Assembly (NCBI RefSeq): GCF_014656095.1
Contig: NZ_BNBT01000016.1
Coordinates: 1 to 64,000, forward strand
Reading direction: 5' to 3'
Length of the DNA: 64,000 nucleotides
Origin: Streptomyces longispororuber
GTDB lineage: Bacteria > Actinomycetota > Actinomycetes > Streptomycetales > Streptomycetaceae
Positions 32,232 through 40,531 of the stretch are shown here, one piece after another (the stretch's first letter is position 1; the number at the start of each line of letters is the position of its first letter). The notes under the pieces are model-generated. The model saw only the letters and a list, made by a program, of their open reading frames with translations, was not told where the DNA came from and did not search any database. A program made the position numbers and the translations under genes.

Positions 32232-33137
32232 GCCATCCCCACGCTGCGGCAGCTCGAGTACCTCGTCGCCGTCGTCGAGACCGGCAGCATCACCGACGCC
32301 GCCGCCCGGCTGCGCGTCTCCCAGCCGACCCTGTCCCAGCAGCTCAAGAGCCTGGAGCGGGCGGTGGGCACGCCCCTGTTGGAGCGCACGCCGCGCGGGG
32401 CGCACCTCACCCCGGCGGGCCGCGCCTTCCTGCCGGGTGCCCGGCACGCCCTGACGGGTGCCGAGCGGGCCGCCGGGGCCGCCCGCGCCGTGGCCGACAT
32501 GGTCCACGGCGAGCTGCACCTCGCCGCCGTGCTGAGCGTGGCCCTGGGCGTGGTCCCCGGCGTGCTGGCCGCCTGGCACCGGCACCACCCCCGCGTCGAC
32601 GTCGTCCTGCACGAGTACGCCGACCTCGGCTCCTTCGCCCGCGCGGTGAGCGACGCCACCGCCGACGTGGCCCTCGGCCCGCTGCCCGAGGGCTGGGAGG
32701 GGCCCCATCACCCGCTCGGCACCGAGGAGTTCGTCGCGCTCGTGCCGCCCGGGGACCCGCTGGCCGGGCGCGTGACCGTGCGCCTTGAGGAGCTGGCCGA
32801 CCGCCCCTGGGTCCAGTACGGGCAGAACCACGCCCTGGCCGCCACCGTCGAACGGCTCTGCGCGGAGGCGGGGTTCACTCCGCACGCGGCCATTCGCTCG
32901 ACGCAGACGGCCGCCGTGCCCCGGCTCGTCGCCGCCGGGCTCGGCGCCGGTCTGGTGCCCGCCAACGTCCTCACCCCGGACTTCCCGGGCACGGCGCTGC
33001 GCCTGGTGCCGCGCAGGCGCCGCCCCCTGGCCGTCTTCACCCGCCCCGGGCCGCACCCGCTGATCGCCGAGTTCGTCACCACCGCGCGCGACCACGCCCG
33101 CCTGACGCCCGAGCACCTGGCCGAACGGCTCGCCTAG
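32229..33137 (+). CDS. LysR-family transcriptional regulator
   Basis: The 302-residue protein has the N-terminal helix-turn-helix IPTLRQLEYLVAVVETGSIT, LRVSQPTLSQQLKSLERAVG and the effector-binding domain from about residue 95 (LAAVLSVALGVVPGVLAAWH, GLGAGLVPANVL). It is complete and family-length. The start ATG 32229 lies within a short inverted repeat. The divergent upstream gene is the DUF4190-like membrane protein; downstream is the secreted protease, so either may be a target, but nothing in the sequence proves it. Confidence 0.92.
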   Translation: MAIPTLRQLEYLVAVVETGSITDAAARLRVSQPTLSQQLKSLERAVGTPLLERTPRGAHLTPAGRAFLPGARHALTGAERAAGAARAVADMVHGELHLAAVLSVALGVVPGVLAAWHRHHPRVDVVLHEYADLGSFARAVSDATADVALGPLPEGWEGPHHPLGTEEFVALVPPGDPLAGRVTVRLEELADRPWVQYGQNHALAATVERLCAEAGFTPHAAIRSTQTAAVPRLVAAGLGAGLVPANVLTPDFPGTALRLVPRRRRPLAVFTRPGPHPLIAEFVTTARDHARLTPEHLAERLA

Positions 33138-33230
33138 GCGCGATCCGGACGGCCGCGGGGAGGTGCCGACCGGGCCTCCGGGGCGGTCCACACCCTTGCG
33201 TGATTGACGCGGGCATGCCAGTTTCCTTGG

Positions 33231-33294
33231 TCGGTACGTCCCCCACGTACCTCGGTACGTCCCCCACGTACCTCGGTACGTCCCACACGTCACC
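33231..33294. repeat. Three tandem 21-bp palindromic units upstream of the protease gene
   Basis: Units at 33231, 33252 and 33273 each carry GGTACGT, five C-rich bases, then ACGTACC. The first two are identical and perfectly palindromic; the third is degenerate (ACGTCACC). The 21-bp period places the sites on the same face of the helix. The array ends 19 nt before the protease ATG, so it looks like a set of operator sites or leader hairpins. Confidence 0.85.
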
Positions 33295-33313
33295 GTTGAA
33301 GGAGACCCCCCAC

Positions 33314-34372
33314 ATGAGACGCACCACGTCCGCGCGCCTCGTCCTGTCCGCCCTCCTCGTCACCGGCTCCCTCGCCCTCGGCGTGACACCGGCCGGGGCT
33401 CGGAGCGAACCGTCAGGACCGCCCACGCCGTCCCAGGTCAACGCCCTCAGCGCCCAGGTGGAACGGCAGTTGGGCGACGACAGCGCCGGTACGTACGTCG
33501 ACCGGCGGACCGGCGCGCTGATCGCCACCGTCACCAGCGACGCCGCCGCCGAGCGCGCCCGCGCGGCGGGCGCGGTCCCGAAGCGGGTGACGCGCGACGC
33601 CGCCCAACTCGACGCCGCCATGGACGCGCTGGAGTCCCGCGCGAAGATACCCGGCACGTCCTGGGGCCTCGACCCGCGCACCAACCAGATAGCCGTGCAG
33701 GCCGACCGCTCGGTGTCGGCCCGTGACCTGGCCCGACTGCGCCGCGTGGCCGATTCGCTCGACGGGGCGGTCCGCGTCAGCCGCGTGCCCGGCACCTTCC
33801 GGCGCGAGGTGGCGGGCGGCGACGCCATCTACGGCGGCGGCTCCCGCTGCTCGGCCGCCTTCAACGTCACCAAGGGCACCACCCGCTACTTCGTCACCGC
33901 CGGCCACTGCACCAACCTCAGCTCCACCTGGTCGGCCACGTCCGGCGGCGCGGCGATCGGCACGCGCGAGGGCACCAGCTTCCCCACCAACGACTACGGC
34001 CTCGTCCGCTACACCAACGGCTCCAACCCGGCGGGCAACGTCACCCTCCACAACGGCAGTTTCCAGGAGATCTCCTCCGCCGCCGACGCCGTCGTGGGCC
34101 AGGCGATCCGCAAGAGCGGCTCCACGACCAAGGTGACCAGCGGCACCGTCACCGCCGTCAACGTCACCGTGAACTACGGCGACGGGCCCGTGTACGGCAT
34201 GGTCCGCACCACGGCCTGCTCCGCGGGCGGCGACAGCGGCGGCGCCCACTTCGCGGGCACGGTCGCCCTCGGCATCCACTCGGGCAGCTCCGGCTGCTCG
34301 GGCACCAACGGCTCCGCCATCCACCAGCCGGTGCGGGAGGCGCTGGCCGCGTACGGCGTCAGCGTGTACTGA
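33314..34372 (+). CDS. Secreted S1-family serine protease (streptogrisin/alpha-lytic type)
   Basis: The 352-residue preproprotein has a signal peptide (RRTTSARLVLSALLVTGSLA, cleavage near PAGA-RSE), a propeptide of the alpha-lytic type (residues about 35-165), and a mature chymotrypsin-fold domain starting near AIYGGGSRCSAAFNV. Catalytic residues are the His of YFVTAGHCTNL, the Asp of TNDYGLVRY and the Ser of ACSAGGDSGGAHF; disulfide cysteines accompany them. Such enzymes degrade extracellular protein during growth and sporulation. ATG 33314 follows GGAGA. Three palindromic repeats precede it. Confidence 0.95.
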   Translation: MRRTTSARLVLSALLVTGSLALGVTPAGARSEPSGPPTPSQVNALSAQVERQLGDDSAGTYVDRRTGALIATVTSDAAAERARAAGAVPKRVTRDAAQLDAAMDALESRAKIPGTSWGLDPRTNQIAVQADRSVSARDLARLRRVADSLDGAVRVSRVPGTFRREVAGGDAIYGGGSRCSAAFNVTKGTTRYFVTAGHCTNLSSTWSATSGGAAIGTREGTSFPTNDYGLVRYTNGSNPAGNVTLHNGSFQEISSAADAVVGQAIRKSGSTTKVTSGTVTAVNVTVNYGDGPVYGMVRTTACSAGGDSGGAHFAGTVALGIHSGSSGCSGTNGSAIHQPVREALAAYGVSVY

Positions 34373-34379
34373 CGCACGG

Positions 34380-34396
34380 CCCCGCTCGTGGCGGGG
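34380..34396. terminator. Small hairpin between convergent protease and ATP-grasp genes
   Basis: CCCCGC (34380-34385) pairs with GCGGGG (34391-34396) around TCGTG. It is placed within the 42-nt gap between the two stop codons, and its stem is short. Confidence 0.4.
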
Positions 34397-34414
34397 ATTC
34401 GCCTCGGCGGCCCG

Positions 34415-36220
34415 TCAGGACGCCAGCCGCGCCTCCAGCGCGAGCACCTCCTCCGCCGCCCGTACGGCGTCGGGGCAGGCCACCGCGATCAGTCCCCAGT
34501 TGCCCGGCACGGACGTGAGGGCCCTGGCGTAGGACGTGGGGGTGCGGCGGTCGACGAGGCGGCGCAGCCGGGGCAGGTCCATGCCGGGGGCGGGACGGAT
34601 GACCTTGGTCGCGGCCGAGACGCCGCCTCCGGCCCGGCCGGGGGCGGCGAGCGCGCCGCGGCTCTCGTCCAGGAAGGCGTGCAGGTAGTCGGCGCCGCAC
34701 GCGGAGAGGTTCAGGTCCTGCATGGCCACCAGGGGGGTGTCGCCGAAGCGGCCGCCGACGCGGGCGATCGCGAAGTCGATGCCGCCGTTGACCAGGCCGC
34801 GCCCCTGGAAGACCTGGACGAACGCGGCCATGGCGCGCCGCACGCGCGCGTAGTGGTCGCCCGTGATGCCGAACGCCGCGTGGGTGGCCTCGTCGAGGAA
34901 GACGTTGCCCTCCCACACGGTGCCGTTGAGGAACTGCAGGGCCATGCCGTCGGCCAGTCTCCCGCCCCGTACGTGCAGGGACGGGGCGAGCAGGAACTCG
35001 TGGCCGGTGACGGTGTGCCGCAGGTAGTCGGCGTGGGCCTCCAGGAGGTGGTCCTCGCCGGAGCGGGCCGCCCGGTGGGCCAGAGCGGCGAGCGCAGCCG
35101 GGTCGTCGAGCGGCACCCCGACGTGGATGCGCTGTCCGGTGCCGCCCCTGACGGGTTTGAGGCAGCCGCGGCGCAGGCCGTACCGCTCCCGTAACAGCCG
35201 TGCCGCGAGCCGGAGCCGGGCGGCGAAGGAGGCCTCCGCGGAACCGCTCCCGCCGTTCGCACAGGCGCCGTTCGTCCCGGGGGCGCCCGCCCGGCCGGCG
35301 GGGCGGCCTCCGGCCTCGTGCGGTGCGCCGCCGGGTTCTGTCCGGGTTCCGCCGCTCGCGGCGGCGTCGCCGAGCGCGCCGTCCCACTCGACGGTGTACC
35401 CGGGCAGCCGCGGTACGGCCAGGCCGAACGCGCGGTACAGCGGCGTGAGGGCCGACTCCTCGTCCAGGACGTCAAACGGGGCGCGCCCGGGCACGGGCGT
35501 CGCCAGCTCCCCCGCCGCCCGGGCCGTGGGGTGCAGGACGGCCTTGTGCCCCCAGCGCTCGGATATCTCCGGGGAGTTGGCCTCGACCAGGAGCCGGTCG
35601 AGGCCCGCGACCCGCCCGAGCCACAGGAGCAGCACCCGCAGCGGTGCGTCCAGGGCGTAGACGCGGACGACGCACGCGGGGTCGGCGCGCAACCGGTCGA
35701 TCACGGGGCCGAGGATTCGGGACCACCGGTCGGCGGGGCCGTCGGCGAGCTTCAGCAGGGCGTGGCTGAGGTGGAAGTGGTCCAGGTCGGGGACCTCGAC
35801 CGTCGGGTGGCCCGCCGCCGCCTGCCGCCAGGGCCCGGTCCTGCCGACGAGGAGGTCGTCGGCGTGCGCGAGGCAGACCGAGCGGGCCTCCAGGATGGTG
35901 GGCCAGTCCTCGGCCGGCTCCCCGGCCGCGAGGCGTTCGATGGCACCCTCGTACATGCGCTTGGCCAGGGGCGGCGAGTAGATCACGATGCCGGGCCGGT
36001 CGCGGTCGGCGCCGACCGGGACCAGCTCTTCGCGGGCCGCGGCCTCGGCCGCGGGCGGGTCCATCCCGAGGAGCCGTCGGCAGATGCCCGCGAACTCCTC
36101 CGGGGCGAGGCCCGCCGGTCCGACGTGGAACCCCGTCCAGGGCACGACGCGCCCGTCCGGCAGGGCGACTTCCCAGTGGTCCCGGGCCACGCGCCCCTCC
36201 CGCCTCTCCGCCGTCGACAC
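34415..36220 (-). CDS. Uncharacterised ATP-grasp-like protein with a TTA codon
   Basis: The 601-residue protein has an unrecognised N-terminal half (WEVALPDGRVVPWTGFHVGP, LARVAGLDRLLVEANSPEIS-type segments), a Gly/Ala-rich insertion near residues 295-335, and a C-terminal half with ATP-grasp features: RYGLRRGCLKPVRGGTGQRI (nucleotide-binding Lys and glycine loop), HEFLLAPSLHVRGGRLADGM, and AMQDLNLSACGADYLHAFLD (metal-binding D-x-N). ATP-grasp enzymes join a carboxylate to an amine or thiol. Codon 343 is TTA (35192-35194), so translation depends on the bldA tRNA in Streptomyces, which suggests a developmental or secondary-metabolic role. A cupin gene lies upstream on the same strand. Confidence 0.8.
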   Translation of the reverse strand: MSTAERREGRVARDHWEVALPDGRVVPWTGFHVGPAGLAPEEFAGICRRLLGMDPPAAEAAAREELVPVGADRDRPGIVIYSPPLAKRMYEGAIERLAAGEPAEDWPTILEARSVCLAHADDLLVGRTGPWRQAAAGHPTVEVPDLDHFHLSHALLKLADGPADRWSRILGPVIDRLRADPACVVRVYALDAPLRVLLLWLGRVAGLDRLLVEANSPEISERWGHKAVLHPTARAAGELATPVPGRAPFDVLDEESALTPLYRAFGLAVPRLPGYTVEWDGALGDAAASGGTRTEPGGAPHEAGGRPAGRAGAPGTNGACANGGSGSAEASFAARLRLAARLLRERYGLRRGCLKPVRGGTGQRIHVGVPLDDPAALAALAHRAARSGEDHLLEAHADYLRHTVTGHEFLLAPSLHVRGGRLADGMALQFLNGTVWEGNVFLDEATHAAFGITGDHYARVRRAMAAFVQVFQGRGLVNGGIDFAIARVGGRFGDTPLVAMQDLNLSACGADYLHAFLDESRGALAAPGRAGGGVSAATKVIRPAPGMDLPRLRRLVDRRTPTSYARALTSVPGNWGLIAVACPDAVRAAEEVLALEARLAS

Positions 36221-36331
36221 CAGCAGCCTCCTGACGTGAGCCCTGCCTCCTGGCGAGGCCGTGAGCGGGCGCGGGACCGTCGCGTGCTGTGTGCAGTGTT
36301 GCCCACAACCGGGCGGGGGTCACCACCGCCG

Positions 36332-36910
36332 TCAGGGCGCCCGGCGGGCTTTGGCGCGTTGTACTCCCCCGGAGGCGGCGGCCCGGGCCGCCCGCCAGTC
36401 GGCGCCGTCGAGGAAGTGCACGTCGTAGCGGTCCTGCTGCGGCAGGAGGCTGTCGAAGGGTTCGAGGCCGTGCTGGACGCGCCCCAACGTCCGGAAGTAG
36501 TCGAAGCGGTCGACGCCGGGCGCGAGGACCACCAGCAGGTCGGCGGTGTCCCCGGCGGCGGCGCCGAAGGCGTGCGGCGTCCCCGGTGCCACCACGACCA
36601 GGCCGCCCCGCCCCACGGTGACGAGTTCGCCGTCCAGGAAGAAGTCCACCGTGCCGTCCAGGACGTGGAACAGCTCCGTCGACCGGGCGTGGTGGTGCGG
36701 TCCCGCGCCGTCCGCCCCCTCGCCGAGGGTGAGCCGGTTGGCGCCCAGGGCGCCGCCGGTCGCCGTCGCGTCGACGAGCAGGTCGAAGCCGCCGCCGTGG
36801 GGCAGCGGCACGTGCTCGGTCGTGCCGGGCGGTACCACCAGCGCCCCGGGGGTGCGCGGGGAGCCGCCGCCGGCTCCGGGGTGGTCAGGGGCGTGTGCGT
36901 ACCGGCTCAT
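36332..36910 (-). CDS. Cupin-domain protein
   Basis: The 192-residue protein contains one cupin barrel with both motifs: GPHHHARSTELFHVLDGTVD (two His plus Glu as metal ligands) and APGTPHAFGAAAGDTADLLV (third His). The C-terminal part (FDYFRTLGRVQHGLEPFDSL) resembles quercetinase/polyketide-cyclase-like cupins. ATG 36910 follows GAGGAG. It lies 111 nt upstream of the ATP-grasp-like gene on the same strand, possibly in one transcript, and is divergent from a LysR regulator. The substrate is unknown. Confidence 0.87.
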   Translation of the reverse strand: MSRYAHAPDHPGAGGGSPRTPGALVVPPGTTEHVPLPHGGGFDLLVDATATGGALGANRLTLGEGADGAGPHHHARSTELFHVLDGTVDFFLDGELVTVGRGGLVVVAPGTPHAFGAAAGDTADLLVVLAPGVDRFDYFRTLGRVQHGLEPFDSLLPQQDRYDVHFLDGADWRAARAAASGGVQRAKARRAP

Positions 36911-36931
36911 CCGGGGCTCCTCGGGTCGGGC

Positions 36932-36948
36932 GGGCCGCGGCGCGGCCC
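36932..36948. promoter_or_regulatory. Inverted repeat GGGCCGC-GGC-GCGGCCC between cupin and LysR genes
   Basis: Perfect 7-bp arms at 36932-36938 and 36942-36948 lie in the 175-nt divergent promoter region. It may be a LysR site, but in sequence this GC-rich the chance of coincidence is appreciable. Confidence 0.3.
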
Positions 36949-37085
36949 GCGCGGATCCCATTCGACCCGGGGAACAGGGCGCGTACCAGCATCAGTTGTC
37001 ACCTGCAGAGATCACGGATCGAGATGAATGCGGGGGGGGCGGGGCGCGCCCCGCCCGGATGGCGCGACGGGGGGCGGCGGGGCCG

Positions 37086-37964
37086 GTGGAGCTGCGGCAG
37101 TTGGAGTACTTCGCGGCGGTCGCCGACGAGGGCGGTTTCAGCCGGGCCGCCGCACGCCTCGGCATCGTCCAGTCGGCGGTGAGCCAGCAGGTGCGCCGCC
37201 TGGAACGCGAGCTGGGCGTGGCGCTGTTCCGGCGCACCACGCGGCACGTCGAACTCACCGGCGCGGGCGAGCGCCTGCTGCCGGAGGCGCGCGCGGTGCT
37301 CGCCGCGGCGCGCCGGACCCGGCGGGTCGCGGCCGACCTGGCGGCGGGCGACGGCGTGCTGCGCCTGGGCACCGTGCAGGGCCCCGGCGACCGCCTGCGC
37401 CGCCTGCTGGCGGACCTCGCGGCGGCGGCACCCGGGCTCCGCGTCCGGCCACGCCGCCTGGGGCTCACCGAACGGCTCGCGGCGGTCCGCTCCGGCGAGC
37501 TGGACGCGGCGCTGGTGCGGGCGGCGCCGCGCGCGCCGGGGCTCGAACTCCTGCCGGTGTGGCGCGATCCGCTGTACGTGGCGCTGCCCGCGGGCCACCG
37601 CCTCGCGGGCGCGGCGTCCCCGCGCCTCACCGACCTCGCGGACCTGCCGCTGCGGCTCGCTCCGCGCGGGCACAACCCGCCCTTCCACGACCTGGTGACC
37701 GGCGCGCTGCGGGCGGCCGGTGCCGAACCGCCGTACGGGCCGCCGTTCACCACGCTCCAGGAGACCCTGGCCGAGATCGGCGCGGGCGCCCCGTCGTGGA
37801 CCGTCTTCTACGAGGTGGCGGGGGTGCCGTCGTTCCCGCGGGTGGCGGTGCGGCCGCTCGCCGCCCCGGCCCTGACGACGTACCTCGCGGTGCTCCCGGG
37901 GCCGCCGGGTCCTGCGCTGCGCCCCCTGCTGGCGGTGCTGCCGGACCCCGCCGCGTCAGACTGA
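37086..37964 (+). CDS. LysR-family transcriptional regulator
   Basis: The 292-residue protein begins VELRQLEYFAAVADEGGFSR with the helix-turn-helix ARLGIVQSAVSQQVRRLERE, then a standard effector domain (LGTVQGPGDRLRRLLADLAA onward). GTG 37086 fits the conserved M/V-ELRQLEYF start and has a GGCGGGG-like site; an in-frame ATG at 37059 would add nine residues. It is divergent from the cupin/ATP-grasp pair and is a likely regulator of it. The 3' end overlaps the convergent TetR gene by 9 nt. Confidence 0.9.
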   Translation: MELRQLEYFAAVADEGGFSRAAARLGIVQSAVSQQVRRLERELGVALFRRTTRHVELTGAGERLLPEARAVLAAARRTRRVAADLAAGDGVLRLGTVQGPGDRLRRLLADLAAAAPGLRVRPRRLGLTERLAAVRSGELDAALVRAAPRAPGLELLPVWRDPLYVALPAGHRLAGAASPRLTDLADLPLRLAPRGHNPPFHDLVTGALRAAGAEPPYGPPFTTLQETLAEIGAGAPSWTVFYEVAGVPSFPRVAVRPLAAPALTTYLAVLPGPPGPALRPLLAVLPDPAASD

Positions 37965-38612
37965 GGCCTCCGCGCCCTCGTGGTGGCGCTGGTAGTGGCC
38001 GCGCCAGCGCGGTGTCGCCGCGCCGCCCATCACGGTCATCACCACGTCGTGCGCGAGCGTGTCCGTGACCGGCAGATGGCCGAAGAGCACGCGGTGGTAC
38101 GTGGTGGCGCCGAGCATGTCCAGGAGCAGGTCCAGGTCGGCGTCCGGCCGGATGTCGCCGCGCTCGATGCCCCGGCGCAGCGCGGCCTCCGTCGTGGCCC
38201 TGCGGGGCCGGAAGACCGTCTCGGTGAAGACGCGGTCCAGCTCGGGGTCGTCGGCCAGCTCCGCCACCAGGGCGGGCAGCGTCCGGCGCCCGAGCGTGCC
38301 GCCGAAGGCCTGGCTGAGGGTCTCGATGCCCAGGATGAGGTCGCAGTGCGTGCAGCCGGTGTCCGGGGTGGGCGCGGTGCCCATGGTCTCGGCGAGCGCG
38401 GTGATCACGAGGTGCTGCCGGGACGGCCAGCGGCGGCGGATGGCCGGTTTCGTGGTGCCCGCGCGGCGGGCCACGCCCTCGAGCGTCAGGTGCGGATAGC
38501 CGGACTCCTCCAGGAGTTCCAGCGTCGCCCGGACGATGGCCTCGTCGAGCCGGGCGTCACGCGGGCGTCCCGCCGAACGGGCGGGCGGGGCTGCGGAATC
38601 CGGGGTTGCCAT
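37956..38612 (-). CDS. TetR-family transcriptional regulator
   Basis: The 218-residue protein has the TetR helix-turn-helix: RDARLDEAIVRATLELLEES, GVARRAGTTKPAIRRRWPSR. The ligand-binding domain includes TGCTHCDLILGIETLSQAFG with two close cysteines. ATG 38612 is used; an in-frame ATG at 38633 would place seven more residues over the promoter. It is divergent from an MFS exporter, the usual repressor/pump arrangement, with a near-perfect inverted repeat between them. Confidence 0.92.
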   Translation of the reverse strand: MATPDSAAPPARSAGRPRDARLDEAIVRATLELLEESGYPHLTLEGVARRAGTTKPAIRRRWPSRQHLVITALAETMGTAPTPDTGCTHCDLILGIETLSQAFGGTLGRRTLPALVAELADDPELDRVFTETVFRPRRATTEAALRRGIERGDIRPDADLDLLLDMLGATTYHRVLFGHLPVTDTLAHDVVMTVMGGAATPRWRGHYQRHHEGAEASV

Positions 38613-38637
38613 GGGGTCCAGTATAGGTAGCATGTAC

Positions 38638-38660
38638 TTTCGTTCCGTTCCGGATCGAAA
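38638..38660. promoter_or_regulatory. Inverted repeat, probable TetR operator
   Basis: TTTCGTTCCG (38638-38647) and CGGATCGAAA (38651-38660) match in nine of ten positions around TTC. The site lies between the divergent TetR and MFS genes, just upstream of the MFS ribosome binding site. Confidence 0.6.
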
Positions 38661-38678
38661 CGTAAAGGAGGGTTGGCC

Positions 38679-40430
38679 TTGCCGTCAGAGCCGCCCGCAC
38701 GGGGAGCGACCGCCCGGGGCGCCCACGCCGAGTCCGCGTCCGCGTCCGCTTCTTCTTCCTCACCCGTGCCCGCTTCCTCTTCCGCGCCCACACCCGCTTC
38801 CACTCCCGCACCCACTTCCTCTTCCGCGCCCGCGCCCGCGCCAGCGCCAGCGCCTGCATCCGCACCCACGCCGACGCCCCCGTCCGCCCCCGCCTCCGCC
38901 TCCACACCAGCGCCCGAGGCGGCGCCCGAGACGGCGCCCGCGTCCGACCCCAGCGACGCACCACCCGCCGCCGACGCCCTCAAGACGACCGCGCCCGGCG
39001 GTCGTCCCCCGTCGGCCCCGGCCGTCGCCGAGAGCGCCTTCCGTGCCCCCTACGCCGCCCTGACCTGGGGCATCGTGTTGTCCGTCGGGCTGGTGGCGTT
39101 CGAGTCGATGGGGGTCGCCACGGTGCTCCCGGAGATCGCGGGCCGCCTCGGCGGCCTGCACGCGTACGGCTGGGGGCTCTCCGCCCTGATGCTCGCCAAC
39201 CTCATCGGCACCGTGGCCGCGGGCCGCGACGCCGACCGGCACGGTCCGGCCCGGCCGCTCGCCGTGGGCCTGGTCGTGTTCGCGGCGGGCTGCGCACTCG
39301 CCGGGGCCGCGCCGAACTGGCCCGCCTTCCTGGCCGGCCGCTTCCTCCAGGGGCTCGGCGTCGGGGCGGTGATGGCGCTCGCGTACGCCGTCATCGGCCT
39401 GGCCTACCCGGGGCACCTGCGGGCGCGCATGTTCGCCCTGGTCGCCGGCGGCTGGACCGTGCCGTCCCTCATCGGCCCGACGGTCGCCGCCGTGATCGCC
39501 GACCACGTGTCCTGGCGCGGCGTGTTCGTCCTGCTGCTGCCCCTCATCGCGATCGCCGCCACGCTGGCGCTGCCCCCGCTGCGCCGCCTGCACCGCACCG
39601 GGGGCACCGGTTCCTCGGCACCCGCCGCCACGTCCGGCGCCGCCCCGCCGGTGCGCTGGTGGGCCACCCCGGTCGCGCGGAGCGTCCTGCTCGCGGCGGG
39701 CACGGGCGTCCTGCTCGCCGGGCTCCAGGTGCGCCACCCGGCCCTGCTCGTCCCGCTCGTCGTCGCGGGCGGCGCCGTGGCGGTCCTCGCGCTGCGCTCC
39801 GTCACGCCGCCCGGCACGCTCGCCGCCCGGCGGGGCGTACCGACGGGGGTGGTGCTGCGCTTCCTGCTGTGCGGCGCGTACTTCGGCAGCGAGGCCTTCC
39901 TGCCGCTCGGCCTGGTGCGCCTGCGGGACCTGAGTGCCTCGCAGGCCGGTCTCGGCCTCTCGGCGGGCGCGATCACGTGGGTGCTCGGGGCCGCCTGGCA
40001 GGGCCGGGCCGACGGCCGCTGGAGCGGGCGGTCGCGGGCCGTGCCGATCGCGGCCGGGTTCGCGGTGCTGCTCGTGGGCATCGTGGTGATGGCGCTCGGC
40101 GTCCTCGTCGACGCGGTACCGGCCCTGACCGCCGTGGCGGGCTGGGCCATCGGCGGCGCGGGCATGGGCGTGGCCTTCAACGCCGCCACCACCGACGCCA
40201 TGGAGCAGGCCCCCGCGGACCGGCAGGGCGAGGCCGGCGGCGCCATGCAGCTCGCCCAGACCCTGGCCGTCGCCGTCCTCAGCGGCCTCGGCGGCGCCGC
40301 CGTCTCGCTGGCGTCGGCGTACGGCTCGACGGTGACGGTCGCCCTGTCGGCCACGTTCGCGCTCACCGCCGCCCTGGCCGCGGCGGGGGTCCTCGCGGCC
40401 CACCGCATCAGGCCCGCCGACCGCCCCTGA
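38679..40430 (+). CDS. MFS transporter with long disordered N-terminal tail
   Basis: The 583-residue protein starts with about 115 residues rich in Ala, Ser and Pro (repeats such as SSSAPAPAPAPAPASAPTPT), then a 14-helix-like MFS domain: ALTWGIVLSVGLVAFESMGV, ANLIGTVAAGRDADRHGPAR (the D-R-x-G motif after helix 2), FLQGLGVGAVMALAYAVIGL. It belongs to the drug/proton antiporter class. The TTG at 38679 is preferred because AGGAGG ends 7 nt upstream; another TTG at 38673 is too close. Control by the divergent TetR protein is probable. Confidence 0.9.
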   Translation: MPSEPPARGATARGAHAESASASASSSSPVPASSSAPTPASTPAPTSSSAPAPAPAPAPASAPTPTPPSAPASASTPAPEAAPETAPASDPSDAPPAADALKTTAPGGRPPSAPAVAESAFRAPYAALTWGIVLSVGLVAFESMGVATVLPEIAGRLGGLHAYGWGLSALMLANLIGTVAAGRDADRHGPARPLAVGLVVFAAGCALAGAAPNWPAFLAGRFLQGLGVGAVMALAYAVIGLAYPGHLRARMFALVAGGWTVPSLIGPTVAAVIADHVSWRGVFVLLLPLIAIAATLALPPLRRLHRTGGTGSSAPAATSGAAPPVRWWATPVARSVLLAAGTGVLLAGLQVRHPALLVPLVVAGGAVAVLALRSVTPPGTLAARRGVPTGVVLRFLLCGAYFGSEAFLPLGLVRLRDLSASQAGLGLSAGAITWVLGAAWQGRADGRWSGRSRAVPIAAGFAVLLVGIVVMALGVLVDAVPALTAVAGWAIGGAGMGVAFNAATTDAMEQAPADRQGEAGGAMQLAQTLAVAVLSGLGGAAVSLASAYGSTVTVALSATFALTAALAAAGVLAAHRIRPADRP

Positions 40431-40531
40431 CCCCGGCGCGCACGGCCGCCACCGGACCGCGCCGGTGCTGCCACCATGGGATCTTCAGCCGTCCGCGCCC
40501 GGCGGGCGGCACGCGACGAAGGGGACGTGAC

